In this document: piece by piece, positions 50,178-62,103 of the stretch | How positions within the stretch are numbered: the stretch's first letter is position 1 | Layout: every line of letters begins with the position of its first letter | NCBI GenBank assembly: GCA_034620365.1 | Contig: JAQGEQ010000079.1 | Location: 186,001-250,000, forward strand | Direction of reading: 5' to 3' | DNA: 64,000 nt | Source: Pegea sp. RAD2-039 | Lineage: Eukaryota > Chordata > Thaliacea > Salpida > Salpidae | Notes under the pieces: model-generated | Told to the model about the DNA's origin: nothing | The model's database searches: none | Seen by the model: the letters and a program-made list of their open reading frames with translations, nothing else | Translations under genes and position numbers: made by a program

Positions 50178-52864
50178 TTGAATATAGTCAATGAGGACTA
50201 GTAGTTTATTTCATCATTCATTATGACTTCAATAAAAACTTGAAATAGCCGCCAAGGGAATCGACTTTAAATTTCTACATTTAAAAATGTCCTTGCTGTC
50301 ACCACATTGTTTGAAAAGTTTTTCCTTCAAATTAAACGTTTAATTTATTACTACAAGGAATTTGCTACCGGAATTTACAAAGATAAATGTTAGCATTTTA
50401 TATATCAAAACTTGCCGAAGATCTTATAAAAGTAGACTGAGATATATGAAAGAAACCAACGGACTTGACATCACATCGTCTCGATTCTTTCAATACTTTG
50501 TAGTTTTTAAACGGTTCTATCAGCAACCACTACTACTTTGTCTGTTACTCAATAACACTCTCCAGGGGTTCGATAAATTTATCAGACATTTTCTCTCGCT
50601 TTTGGTTTCCCAGATTGCTTAATGGTTTTTCTATACCAGCTATAGTTTTATAGTTTTTCTTTTAAATCCAAAAATAATTAATTGGCCCAGCTGGTGTTTC
50701 CACGTCAATTGAAGAATCTTTCACCAAAAATTATCGGGTTACTTTCAATTTTCTTGTTTTTAATTTAATCCAAGTCATAAGATTAATCTTTGATGTTTAT
50801 ACTTTCATCAATTTGTATTTTGCCATTTCTGTTTTTTCATTCAACCAGTTTATAACTTGACAACTTTTAGAATTGATTTTTAGATACAAGTTTTACTTTT
50901 TGTGTATCAGACAGTTTACTACAGCAAACATCAACAATCTTATCGGCGTCATAAAAGACTTCTTGTGCCGCCATACAAGCTGTTTAAAGATTTAAGTCCT
51001 TACTTTATCGGTTGGTTTAACTTTTTTCCAACTCTTTTACCAACAGAACTATATAGGCAGCGTCACGGGTATCGAAGTCAACTTCCTTAACCTCCGTTCT
51101 TCACATGATTTATTGCATTAGTTTAAACAAAACAGTCACGCCGTTGTCTCAGTTAAGACCGCTGTTTTCACTTCTTTGGAGCTGATTCACTTAGGGAGGT
51201 CGCTACAATGAAGAGGAAACGAAGTAACTTTGTTCCCGCAGTCTATAGCACCCTACATACTGTCGGCCACACACATGTATGCGATCTATAGTTACCTCTC
51301 TACGGAAGTACAGCTTTTAAGAAGAGAGTTTGAATAAATCATCTTTTTACTGTGATCTTAGAGGAGCTTCGACTAAACAAATAAAGTTTATCATCGATTT
51401 AGTCTGAGACACTACTGGTTTAGAAATGCTGTCTGAGATTACAATTGTATTTCAAAACATCATGAATTATTCAAAGTTGTTTTATTTCAAATGAATTTTG
51501 TAAGTTAAAAAACTTTGTGATAAACTTTAAATTACTTTTATTTCTATTCAAAGTTAATCAAAGATTAATTGATATAAGTATTTTGCTTTTGTTAAAATAC
51601 TTTTGTTGCCTTGATATAGTGAAGCAAACATCAAAGTGATATATCAAACTGTTAATGAGTAATTGAAGAAGATTTTATATCCAAGAAGCAAGTCATTTGT
51701 AATTTACTTATCAAATAACAATACTTCAGAAGCCACGTTTTTCGAATGATGCAATCTTTCATATCGTCTGCTTCTCAAGAAATGTGAATTCAGAAATTTA
51801 TGAAGCATCATAAAACGGATAATTTGAATTTTTAAAATTATATTTATTTCTATTTCAAACATTTTCTAGCCATTAGAATAACAAAAAGCAAATAAACCGA
51901 GTTTTTAAAAACTAATTAATAATTCAAATAACAAATATTGAAAACAAATTAAATGTAAAATCAACGTTACAAAAACAACTAATTGCTTATAGATGTTCTT
52001 CAGATAAAAGATATCAATAAGATTACTAGAAAGCGCGAAAAAGATAGGACTTTAACGGCTACCCCTTTTAAAAACACACCCTTATATGAATTTATTTTTC
52101 TTGCATTGGTTAAATTAGTGAAAATAGAGTAGCCAAAAAGATAAAGTCCGTTTTCTTATTCCATATCCTCTTTCCCAATACATTTCCTTATTTTATCATT
52201 TCGAATATATTTTCTTTTTTTCCATAATTTCATTTTCAAACCTGTAGCATTAATTTATATATAATAAAATTTCATTAAAAATAAATTTCAAAATACTTAG
52301 AAATAATTCTTTATTTAATGTCAGAATAAACTTGTAACTTCATTTCAAATAATCAAAACCTCTTAAAAACTGTTAATATATTGTTTTGAAAGAAGCAACT
52401 TCAAATTTATTTTATTTTCTAAGTTTTCGTTGAGTGTAAATACAAACGATAAAAAAGTGTGTAGCTATGAAATTTGCTAATTCAATTTTTTATGATTGAA
52501 TTAGTTTGTTCTTCTAATATTAGTTTAGAATGATGAAAATACTAATACTTTTCAAATTTAAGCAATTCTTTTCACAGTTAAATCTATTTTGTACCGAATT
52601 TTGAAATTTAAAAGAAAAAGGGTATATTTACAAGGCTTAGAAATCCAATAAGGAGCTTAAGCGTTGGTCGATATAATTAACAACCAATATTATTGCAAAA
52701 ATATGTCCCTAGATTTTTACAAAATTCTTATTTCATTTGCCTTTAATAATACTAATAATTTACTTACTACTTTTTCTATTGTAAATTTTTGAGTAAGATT
52801 CATTCTTTTAGTAATAAACCAAAACTTACTTAAAATACAAGAGAAGTTATTTTTAGTTATTTAC
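50178..52864. other. Spacer with less AT-rich islands, no gene recognised
   Basis: Islands at about 50370-50640 and 50900-51340 differ in composition from the surrounding DNA and may be old mobile elements. Frames in them (for example 50902-51090) carry no motif that I know. The rest is AT-rich. Confidence 0.4.
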
Positions 52865-52866
52865 TG

Positions 52867-53200
52867 ATTTATTTATTACAATAAATGCGAAGGAGGTTGC
52901 CTGAAAAGAGCACCTCTCGCTAACACACATACTCACAAATAACATCTATTTAGCCAAAAATATAGAAAGTAAAAGATGTAACACATGGTATTTCAGTAGT
53001 CCTTAAAGCGTATAACAGTGAACAATTAATTAGAATTATAGTAGTATTTAAAAAAAAGGAAAAATTCACAGTTTAAATATGGCAATGTTGGCAATATAAT
53101 AACGGTTCAACTTCTTCTTGAACAATGCGAGTGATCAGACAATGTCTGATGGCAGCTGGTTCCAAGTACTAATTGTGCTGTTACTAATTGTACTATTTAG
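52867..53200 (-). mobile_element. LINE 3' end, family A, copy 3
   Basis: Shares the 3' UTR (GCGAAGGAGG on the plus strand, GAGCACCTCTCGCTAACAC) and the last RT codons (CAGCTGGTTCCAAGTACTAA on the plus strand) with copies at 28981 and 31278. It is more heavily 5'-truncated and carries small deletions. Same orientation as copies 1 and 2. Confidence 0.65.
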
Positions 53201-54249
53201 GAATATCTCCATTAAGAAAGCTTTAATATATGATAGATTTTTATAAATTATATTTTTGATTAATTCATCATATTCAAAATCACTTATTTTGCATTTAAAC
53301 TCAAATATCTAATTACCTTGAATTAAGCCGAAATAGCTTTAAAATATGTAGACATTCATAAGCATTTTTTGATACTTAAAACTAAATATTACTTGAAAGA
53401 TGTTTCAGACTAAATTCTTTTATAACCACTCAAAGTATTTTAACTTCTTACTATTTCAAGTTGTTCTTAAAAATGACTTGAAATATTTCTTTGAAACAAT
53501 AATGAACAAAATAGTATCAAGTATGATGAAAATATTGACAATTGTAGAGAATGATTGATTGCCTATAAGAGCTGTAAGAAATTATTTGAATACTCGAAAA
53601 GCTATTTTTATTACCATAAAAACACCTCCATTAATGTAGAGAAATAGATGTAACATTAGGGTTTATGTAACAATGAATATATTTTTCACTAATGAGTGAC
53701 TTATATTTTGCTCATAAAAACTCTTTAAAAAATCATTTTGATGAAATTAGATCTTTTAAAAAAGATGAAAGAATTGTCTGTCTGAAAAATGAAGCATACT
53801 CAGCAAACAGAAGCATGGTTGCTCGCTTTTATCTTCCAGCCAGTTAGACGGTTTCAAAACTTACTCTTCAGCGGAAATCTTTGGTAAAAACTTCTTCTTC
53901 TTGTCTACCACCAATCATGATATAAGAGTGGCTGAGTGGTGCGTAGTCACTTTGTACACGCCTTAGATCAAGTAAGTCAAAGCATTCTTATAGATTTCTG
54001 AAATTCTATTAAAAATTGATTCGAAGCTGAAATTTAATTCTTTATTTTCTTTAATTGGAATTAATTGCATTTCTTTAAATTTTATTTTCAAAATAAAATC
54101 TTTGAAATTCTACACAGGTGACTTCTTTGATTTAAAGTGTCGATTAATTTGGAAATTTAAGATGAAATTGACATTGAACATCATTTTTTTAAAGATTATC
54201 ATATCGATGATTGACTCAACCTATCAAGTATTTATTCTTAATTGTTCTA
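53201..54249. other. Spacer upstream of the small gene at 54288
   Basis: Mostly AT-rich. A richer stretch at 53800-53970 contains TGGCTGAGTGG, which resembles a tRNA A-box, and ends in a good donor (CAA|GTAAGT at about 53973). No matching B-box follows and no exon with an ATG in the right phase was found. Confidence 0.4.
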
Positions 54250-54287
54250 AGCTTATTAAATTAACAAATAAACTGATAATTAAAAAA

Positions 54288-54830
54288 ATGACCTCAAAAC
54301 TGTTGACCCAATTTGAGTGGCTGGTCAACAGATTATTAATTTATTGTTTGTTGCAGTTTCGTGTGATAAGTAAAGGAGTGGTCGATGCCAGCAATGGTAC
54401 CGCCGTCAACAATACAGGAAAGATCCTTACAAGAGAAGTAAGTTGATTTAACTTTTGCTGAATTTTATAATTTATTTAATATTTGATTTCTTTGAAGGAA
54501 ATACTTGAAATTTTCGAAAACCAAAATGGCAGCGTTGAAGAACTGGAAGATATGATAAATAAAAATAACTTAAGCGAGGTCGTAGTCGGTCCAAAAGAAG
54601 ATGTGTTACAATTGGTAGCGAAGAAAATGAACGAAACCTATAAGGAAAGAGGAATTAACGACTTTTTCAACCTAAAAAATATTCGAAATTATAATATTTC
54701 TATGACAACAAAAACGTTAAGTTATCCTAAGAGTTGGAATCGAGATGACTTTCCTGAAGATATGCTGAGTGATTATGATGAAACGTGGAATAAGTATAAG
54801 AGATTGCAGGAAAATAACAATCCAAATTGA
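54288..54830 (+). CDS. Small unrecognised protein, possibly mitochondrial
   Basis: Two exons: 54288-54436 (start uncertain) and 54499-54830. The join is at TRE|EIL in phase, with donor GTAAGT after 54436 and an acceptor ending TTTGAAG. Starting at 54288 gives about 160 residues. A hydrophobic, basic N-terminus (MTSKLLTQFEWLVNRLLIYC) could be a targeting or signal-anchor segment; alternatively the codons before 54357 are intron, because TTGTTTGTTGCAG there is a good acceptor. The body is hydrophilic: FRVISKGVVDASNG, an acidic helix (EILEIFENQNGSVEELEDM), GPKEDVLQLVAKKMNE and a Tyr/Trp/Asp-rich tail (SWNRDDFPEDMLSDYDETWN). There is no Cys in the second exon. I do not recognise the family. An acceptor-like TTGTTCTAAG lies 36 nt before the chosen ATG. 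Confidence 0.6.
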
Positions 54831-56125
54831 TAAATTCAATAATTTACTCGTCGAATATATATTTTTATATAAATAAGTACCATTGGTTGAATTTTTTTAT
54901 TTGCTTGTACACTTTTTGGGTTGTTATAGTTTATTTTCTACATCTTAAAGTTTGTCATTCAATGTTGTAATTATCTCGTTAATAAAAAAAACTTAAACTT
55001 GAAGTTAAGTTTGGACTTTTTTGATTGAAGTGTATCGATGCTTCAAACCATTTTATTTGAAATATGAAAGCAGCAAACGAAGAAAAGGTAAAAAGTTACA
55101 AAAATCTTATAAAATAACAAAATAGAATTTCTCTTCACTGAAATAGAATCTAGATGAAGTTCTATTAAATTTGCTAGTAATATAACATTAAGAATAATTG
55201 AATAATGTCTTTAGTATTAATGGCTAAGAAGATGGTGTGAACAAGAGAAGTTGTAACCAACAATTAGATATTGTTATGAAAAATTCAAGAAAATGAAATT
55301 GAAAATATTTGATTTTGGGAACAGCGCAAATACTACGCAGAGTTTCCATGCTTAACTCGACAATTTTTCTAACCTTTTTCTTCTAATGAAATTGACATTA
55401 ATATAAAAAAGTTACTTTCTACTGTTATTCAAGACATATACCCCAACCAACCTCTACAAACATCAAATATTTTCTATCTTTTACCTTTTCCGTCTCAGTT
55501 TTACTTCGATTTCTATATTTTTGCTGCTAGGTTACCGCAGTGGTAACTGGCAAGCAGATTTTTATCTTCTAAAACTTTATATATGAATTTATATATTAAT
55601 AATAATATAAAAAACATATAAACATAATAATAAAAGAATTGTTTTGTTTCAGTTAACATCACAATTTGATTATTAGAATAAAACGTTCATAAAAATTAAG
55701 TAAGTAAAAACAGTTTGTATTTAAGTTAAAAGTAAACAAATAAGTTATTTAAACAAATGAAATATTATGTGAAGATTCAATGTTACAACTAAATTATTAA
55801 ACAAATTAATTAGATCATCAAAATGACTTTTTGAATTTAGATTTTATTGCGCAAAAACAAGTAACTACGAAAGATGACAGATAGATCTATTCAAGCATGC
55901 ATGTAATCTTGAAGCATTTGACGTAAATGATTCCGAAAAGTTGTTTGTTGTTTTGTATGGATATAATATAATTTGATACTTTTACAAACTGAAGTTGCTG
56001 TTTATATTCAGCAATTCTCCAGAAACATCTTTTATATTTTTGTTTATTAATTCTGAAACAAAATATTATTCATTATTAGATTTAAAGAAGACTTCTAAAT
56101 GATTCTATCAATAAAAGCTGCTTGA
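54831..56125. other. Intergenic DNA between convergent genes
   Basis: Begins with the 3' UTR of the small gene (AATAAA-like words near 54979) and ends with the 3' flank of membrane gene copy A. The last 150 nt are a diverged relative of the sequence at 59660-59814 downstream of copy B, so the duplication extends past the stop codons. Otherwise AT-rich. Confidence 0.45.
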
Positions 56126-57434
56126 TCAAAATTTGAAGCCACTTGCTTTCAATATAGGAGCAATTAACGACTCCATGCTCTTCATCTGATCAAGACTATT
56201 GGTAAATTTTGCAAACTGATCATCTAACATTTTCTTAACCAAAGCTCCTTCATTCTATAAACAAACAAACTTTTATAATTTGAAAATTTCATGAAATGTA
56301 GATACTCACTGGATTTTTAAGGTAATCGTTTTTATTAACCATATCTTCACACATTTTTACTTGTTCTTGACATTCTAAAATTTTGCCTTCAACCATTTTC
56401 AGTATTTCAAGACATTTTTTGTTTTTCTAGAAAAATTAAATGTTGAATAATTACAAAGAAAACAAAAAATTAAAATATTAATTTAATTATTCATATAACA
56501 TTAAAAGTAACCAAACTATAAGGACTTATGTTTGTTAGTTAGGACAGTTATAAAACTTACTTCATTTTGTTTATAATCACAACAAGCTTTAATATATCGA
56601 AGAGTTTTAATCAAACAAATTGTAGATATCTTCCAAATTATTTTTATCACCCTGTAATTGAATACATGATTAGATTATTGAATATTAAAATAAGTCTATA
56701 ATATTAAATTAAAATTATTTTTGTTAGAAAAAAGATTTTCCTGTAAACTTTGAAAAATGTAAACTAAAGTAAAGGCTTATAATCTTTTTTCCCAAAATAA
56801 CAGAATTAATTAATTAACTTTTTATGTATTTTACTTTTATTTAATAACTATTATGCTTATTAAGAATGCATTTAAATATATGCTTAATTATCTAACTGAA
56901 ATACTTAGATTAATCCCTTAAATATTTATTTATTTACTTTAAAAAATCAGCCTCTTAAGTTAAATTACTGTTAAATATCTAACAAAATTACAATTTTTTT
57001 AACCAAAGCCTAAACTGAAATAGAAATGTTAATTACAATTTGAGGAAACAAATTAGAAAGTTGATGGTCAACCCAACCACCACAGCTGCGAACAGTATTT
57101 GTATTATCAATTCCTTTTCTTGAAGTTGTTTAAACTCAAAGTTTTCTATAAACTCATCAATTTTACTGCTAAGCATTTCAATTAGTTTTTCCATTTCTAA
57201 ATTTTGTACTAATTCAATCCAGCTTTTTTCTGGTTCTTTTTCAGAAACATAATTGCTTATTGGTTTCAATAATTGCCAATTTGTGGGTTCTTCCACAACT
57301 TCAGGCTGAGTAGAGAACAACAAACTGTTTATGCTGCTTACTGCGTCATCGAAACTATAAAAGTAAGAAATAGGAGCAGCCATAAAAAAGACTGAAACCC
57401 AAGTTCTAAGAGCTTGTACTGATTTACTCAGCAT
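56126..57434 (-). CDS. Unrecognised two-pass membrane/coiled-coil protein, copy A
   Basis: Four minus-strand exons: 57434-57037, 56651-56561, 56426-56310, 56254-56126, in phase, 244 residues. Layout: N-terminal hydrophobic segment (residues about 11-30, WVSVFFMAAPISYFYSF), a polar, Glu/Lys-rich middle (about 40-110) with amphipathic helices (EKLIEMLSSKIDEFIENF), a second long hydrophobic segment (about 112-150, IQILFAAVVVGLTINFLICF), then a Lys/Glu-rich C-terminal helical region with Cys (ACCDYKQNEKNKKCLEIL, ECQEQVKMCEDMV). The first donor overlaps a stop: unspliced RNA would read FLKL and stop, giving a 133-residue form. I know no family for it. The start is taken from the first Met shared with copy B. 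Unlike copy B, no acceptor-like AG lies just before the ATG. Confidence 0.75.
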
Positions 57435-59814
57435 AGTTATTTGTAAAAATAATTTGATAATAAGAATAACTATCAAATAAAGTTTTTATCAAAATTAATC
57501 AATACCGAAGATTTATTCAAATAAATGAGAAAACTGTAGAAAAAATTAATGAAAAATGTTTCAACTAATCAAATGTTGTAAATGTTATTATTACGTCACG
57601 AATACTACCAATTGTTACCTAACAATTGAATATGTCTTGAAAATTGCATGGGATTTTCGTAGCAAGTTGTAAATAATTCTATTCAAAGTATAATTTGATA
57701 CAAAAGTAAACTTTTAGTTTTGATTCAATTGTTTTTATTGGATACTTATTTAAATAATTCAAGTTACAGATGTACTTTGAAATGAATAAAAGTTTGTGCA
57801 ATTGATATTGATATTAAATTTACTTTTTGTTGTTTATACGGTTTGTATACAATCTTACCTTTAAACTGTAACATTCAGTACTTAAATGTTTAAAAATATA
57901 TTTTGATATTTATTTCATCGTCAACAACCAGATCAGAAACTTATCAAAATATCTGGACAACATAACAGTTATTCTTTCTCTCTTATAACTTCTCATTCTG
58001 TTGATATAAAAATATTTTGTCCGATGATATCTAAATTATTTCAAAGTTTTCGTTTTTGTCTTAATACAGCAAATTTATCAAATTTCATTTACAAACATAT
58101 ACAGGGTTAAACTTTAGAGGTCTTATATCAAAACATTAACTCTACCTACACAATATTTTTAAAATAAGGTTGATTTGATCAAAATGTTGATACTTTTGCA
58201 TTTGTCGAAGATATGATGTAGATAAGAAATAACAAAATTAAAGAGAAAGTTAAAGATGGAAAAGTAGTAAAATATCACCTAAAAGTAAATCATAAAAAGT
58301 AAAATATTCAAAATAATGAATATTATCTTATTGTCAATTCATAAGAGATATCGTAAAATCGTGAAAGACTTATCTGTGTATGTAAACTAAAATCTGAATC
58401 AGACCTAGCTTTCGTTTTTAAGAAAAAATCAATGATAAAAGATAAAAGTTGTTAAATTACTTTTTATTATTTTTAAAGATAAATAATCGTTTATTTAATG
58501 AGCCAAATTACTTTTAATTACACTCGATATAATGTGATATATCAAACTTGAAAATCTGACATCTATTGAGTTATAATAATAAAATTCTTTAAAATTTAAT
58601 GTAAATAGTAAATAGTACGGTATTATCTGCAGATACTTTTCTAAAAGGATAAAGAACTACGAAAGATTCAATTATACTAGATTATCTATCATTTATGATG
58701 AATTAATTAAATTAGTATTTTAATTATCAGGTTTGTAATGAGAGGCATCATCTTTTGAGCTTTACACTCACTGCCAGCCTTGAAAAGGCGATATACAACT
58801 AGAACAGAAATTTCAAAGTACATTTTTTTGTTGAGTAAGTCAGAGTAGTAGATAGAGGTTGACAAGCATACTTACTCGCTTCCTGTGTGAGCATAAGATT
58901 TGATCTAAATGAAGAGTGGCATGCGCTAAACTATTCCCTCACCTTTAGATCCGATTTTAATGATGCATCTTAATGACCCACAACAGTGAAATCGAGGTTG
59001 CTAGATTGTAAGTTTTCTGTCCACGTTTGGTTTTATGACCTTCACTTCGTCCGCAACCACAAGCTATTTTTTCACTATTAGTTGGAGAAGATACTTTCCG
59101 TATTCAATAGCTCGTGACGTAATATAGCGCGGCATGACGTGTCTTTGATGACGAGGTGGTATTTGAGCTCACTCGTGCAGAAAGAAATGGATTATCAGCC
59201 AACCAACTTAGCTACTTGCTATCCATCACCACATGAAAGGATGCAGTTTATATAATTAAATATTTTCATAGTAGCAAAAACAGTTTTCTTTTAATGTCTT
59301 GCTGCTTTACTGGGCCAACATTCGGTATTATCTCTTTGATTATATAGTTTTAATGATATTATTATTATAGGGAACTTTTTACAGTTAATTTATTCATAAT
59401 TTGATGAAATTAATTGCGACTTTGTATTAAAATAAAGTATCAAGCCTTTACGTTTCATATTTTCAAATAGCTGTTTGTCATAATATTCAAGATTTGAAAG
59501 TGTTATGTATTGTTATTAGATTTTATTAAACACGAAAAACACGCATATATAACCCCAAACACAATAGAAAAAGTGTTTGCTATTTTAAACTATAAAAATT
59601 TGATGCTGGTGGTGGATGACTCCGAAATATTGAGCTGTTGTTTTTCTCCTTTTATAAAAGAGTTTTTATTCTGATACTTTTACAAACTAAAGTCGTTATT
59701 TAGATTCGATAGTTCTCCAAAAACATCAGAGTTTTATAGTTTACAGTTTTGTTTATCAATTCTGAAAAATAAAACATTATTCATTATTTTATCTGCGGCA
59801 AAAATGTGATCTTA
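57435..59814. other. Spacer between the two membrane gene copies
   Basis: AT-rich, with a less AT-rich island at 58740-59260 containing TGACGTAA and GCATGACGTG words, unidentified. From about 59660 the sequence is the diverged 3' flank of copy B (shared CTGATACTTTTACAAACT with about 55976). Confidence 0.45.
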
Positions 59815-60978
59815 TCAAAATTTGAAGCCACTTGCTTTCAATATAGGAGCAATTAACGACTCCATACTCTTCATCTGATCAAGACTTTTGGTAAATTTTG
59901 CAAACTGATCATCTAACATTTTCTTAACCAAAGCTCCTTCATTCTATAAACAAACAAACTTTTATAATTTGATTATTTCATGAAATGTAGATACTCACTG
60001 GATTTTTAAGATAGTCGTTTTTATTAACCATATCTTCACACATTTTTACTTGTTCTTGACATTCTAAAATTTTGCCTTCAACCATTTTCAGTATTTCAAG
60101 ACATTTTTTGTTTTTCTAGAAAAATTAAATGTTGAATAATTACAAAGAAAACAAAAAATTAAAATATTAATTTAATTATTCATATAACATTATAAGTAAC
60201 CAAACTATAAGGACTTATATTTGTTAGTTAGGACAGTTATAAAACTTACTTCATTTTGTTTATAATCACAACAAGCTTTAATATATCGAAGAGTTTTAAT
60301 CAAACAAATTGTAGATATCTTCCAAATTATTTTTATCACCCTGTAATCAATAATTCATTTGTTAATTTAGATTTCAAAAAGTATTTGTTCCAAAATATTT
60401 TGCAAATATAAAACTTATCATAATTTTAGTATTAATACATACTGGCAAGAATATTCAGTTACATTGCATTTGATTTAGAGAAATAATTTGAACAAAAAGC
60501 ATAAAACTGAATAAAATAGTTAGTAAGTAATTCAAAATTTTTATAGATATATACAAATCTTAAATAGAAATGTTAATTACAATTTGAGGAAACGAATTAG
60601 AAAGTTGATGGTCAACCCAACCACCACAGCTGCGAACAGTATTTGCATTATCAATTCCTTTTCTTGAAGTTGTTTAAACTCAAAGTTTTCTATAAACTTA
60701 TCAATTTTACTGCCAAGCATTTCAACTAGTTTTTCCATTTCTAAATTTTGTACTAATTCAATCCAGCTTTTTTCTGGTTCTTTTTCAGAAACATAATTGC
60801 TTATTGGTTTCAATAATTGCCAATTTGTGGTTTCTTCCACAACTTCAGGCTGAGTAGAGAACAACAAACTGTTTATGCTGCTTACTGCGTCATCGAAACT
60901 ATAAAAGTAAGAAATAGGAGCAGCCATAAAAAAGACTGAAACCCAAGTTCTAAGAGCTTGTACTGATTTACTCAGCAT
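59815..60978 (-). CDS. Unrecognised two-pass membrane/coiled-coil protein, copy B
   Basis: Exons 60978-60581, 60340-60250, 60115-59999, 59943-59815 have exactly the same lengths as in copy A (398, 91, 117, 129 nt) and give 244 residues. Differences I counted include Pro/Thr in VVEE(P/T)TNW, Ile/Val, Ser/Gly and Glu/Lys in the middle helix, Ile/Met before the second membrane segment, Cys/Arg in FLI(C/R)FL and Asn/Lys near the end. So the protein is kept open and mostly unchanged. Introns 2 and 3 are about 98% identical to copy A, but intron 1 is shorter and unrelated. A good acceptor (ATTTTGTACAG) lies only 6 nt before the ATG, which points to leader splicing. Function unknown; two membrane passes and a short basic N-terminus would suit an organelle membrane protein. 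Confidence 0.77.
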
Positions 60979-60986
60979 TTTACTCT

Positions 60987-61404
60987 GTACAAAATAGTTC
61001 AAAAGAATAGAAATAATTTGCAAATAAAGTTGTCTATTTATGTTAACTGAAATCGAAGAGTTATCCAAATAAGTCAGTTTTATATAATAAAATGCCGAAA
61101 GTTTTTTAGTTTGTTCAATTATTATAATTGTAATTATTACGTCATAACAAATGTTTTTAAAGCTATTGTAAAGTTTTGATTTTTTTGGCTTTTCAAACAG
61201 GAAAAAGTATTATCAATTGCTAAACTTTCTTTTTAAAAGCAAATTTTATTTATTTATTACAGTAATATGAAAAATTCCCATTTAACTAAAATCAGAGATT
61301 TAAACTTTGTTTAAGAGTTTCATTTAAGTTGTTAGAAAAAGAGGTTTTGAAATCTAAACATGACTCCTTAAACTTTCTTAGGCCAGTGATTTAATGCCAT
61401 GTAT
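60987..61404. other. Upstream flank of membrane gene copy B
   Basis: AT-rich. Contains a CGTCA word near 61141 within TTATTACGTCATAAC that also occurs upstream of copy A (TTATTACGTCACGAA near 57590), a possible shared promoter element. Confidence 0.35.
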
Positions 61405-61525
61405 TACATCTTCCTTTTTCTATATTTCTAACTTCATACGCATTATTTGTGAGAATGTGTGTTAGCGAGAGGTACTCTCTTCAGGCACTATCCTTCGCGT
61501 TTGTTGTAATAAATAAATAATCTCG
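61405..61525 (+). mobile_element. LINE 3' end, family A, copy 4 (opposite orientation)
   Basis: About 120 nt match the reverse complement of the other family A copies: GTGTTAGCGAGAGGTACTCT, then TTCAGGCAC and CTTCGCGTTTGTTG, ending in AATAAATAAATAAT. Only the 3' UTR remains, and the element reads on the plus strand. Confidence 0.6.
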
Positions 61526-62103
61526 AATAAAAAAAATCTTTACAAATATATGCTTATATATACAAATATATTTATATGCTGGTTATTATTGTTCAGAAGG
61601 CTATTCAAAAAGTGGTAAAAAAGCTAAATGATTATTATTTATTTATTTTGATTTATTTATTAATATTAAAGATATTAGTGATTGGTAAGACTACTCATGC
61701 AGCAGCATAAAATTTAATATTGATTGTTGTAGCATGAAGCGTTTTTACTAAAACATTTTATGCAGTGAGTGAATTATCTACAAAATACAAGGAAAAATGT
61801 GAATTTGTTTGAAATTTCTTTCCTTTTTACTTTTTTCGTTTTATTTCTGTTTTGATTTATTCATCTTAAACTTTATTAAGCATTTGTAATACTACAAACT
61901 CATAATCTAACTTGTTTAAAAATAATAATTCTTTTATTCCCTTAAAAGTAAATGCTTTTTAGAATGTAATTTTACATATTTCGTATTTAAGATTGTGTTT
62001 TGAATAGTATCTAATTAATGGAAATTTTTTATAAAAGTTCACTTCTAAAAGATTATGGAAGTCCTTAGTGACAAAGTACTGAGAAGTTGTTGTTGGAGTT
62101 TAA
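61526..62103. other. AT-rich spacer, nothing recognised
   Basis: TTTATTTATT and ATATAT runs near 61560 and 61640; no gene or named repeat. Confidence 0.5.

Noticed and set aside
50362-51090. Open frames in less AT-rich islands
   Set aside because: No recognisable domain, start context or splice structure; treated as unidentified spacer.
53925-53965. tRNA-like A-box TGGCTGAGTGG
   Set aside because: No B-box, acceptor stem or anticodon arm can be formed downstream; at most a SINE head.
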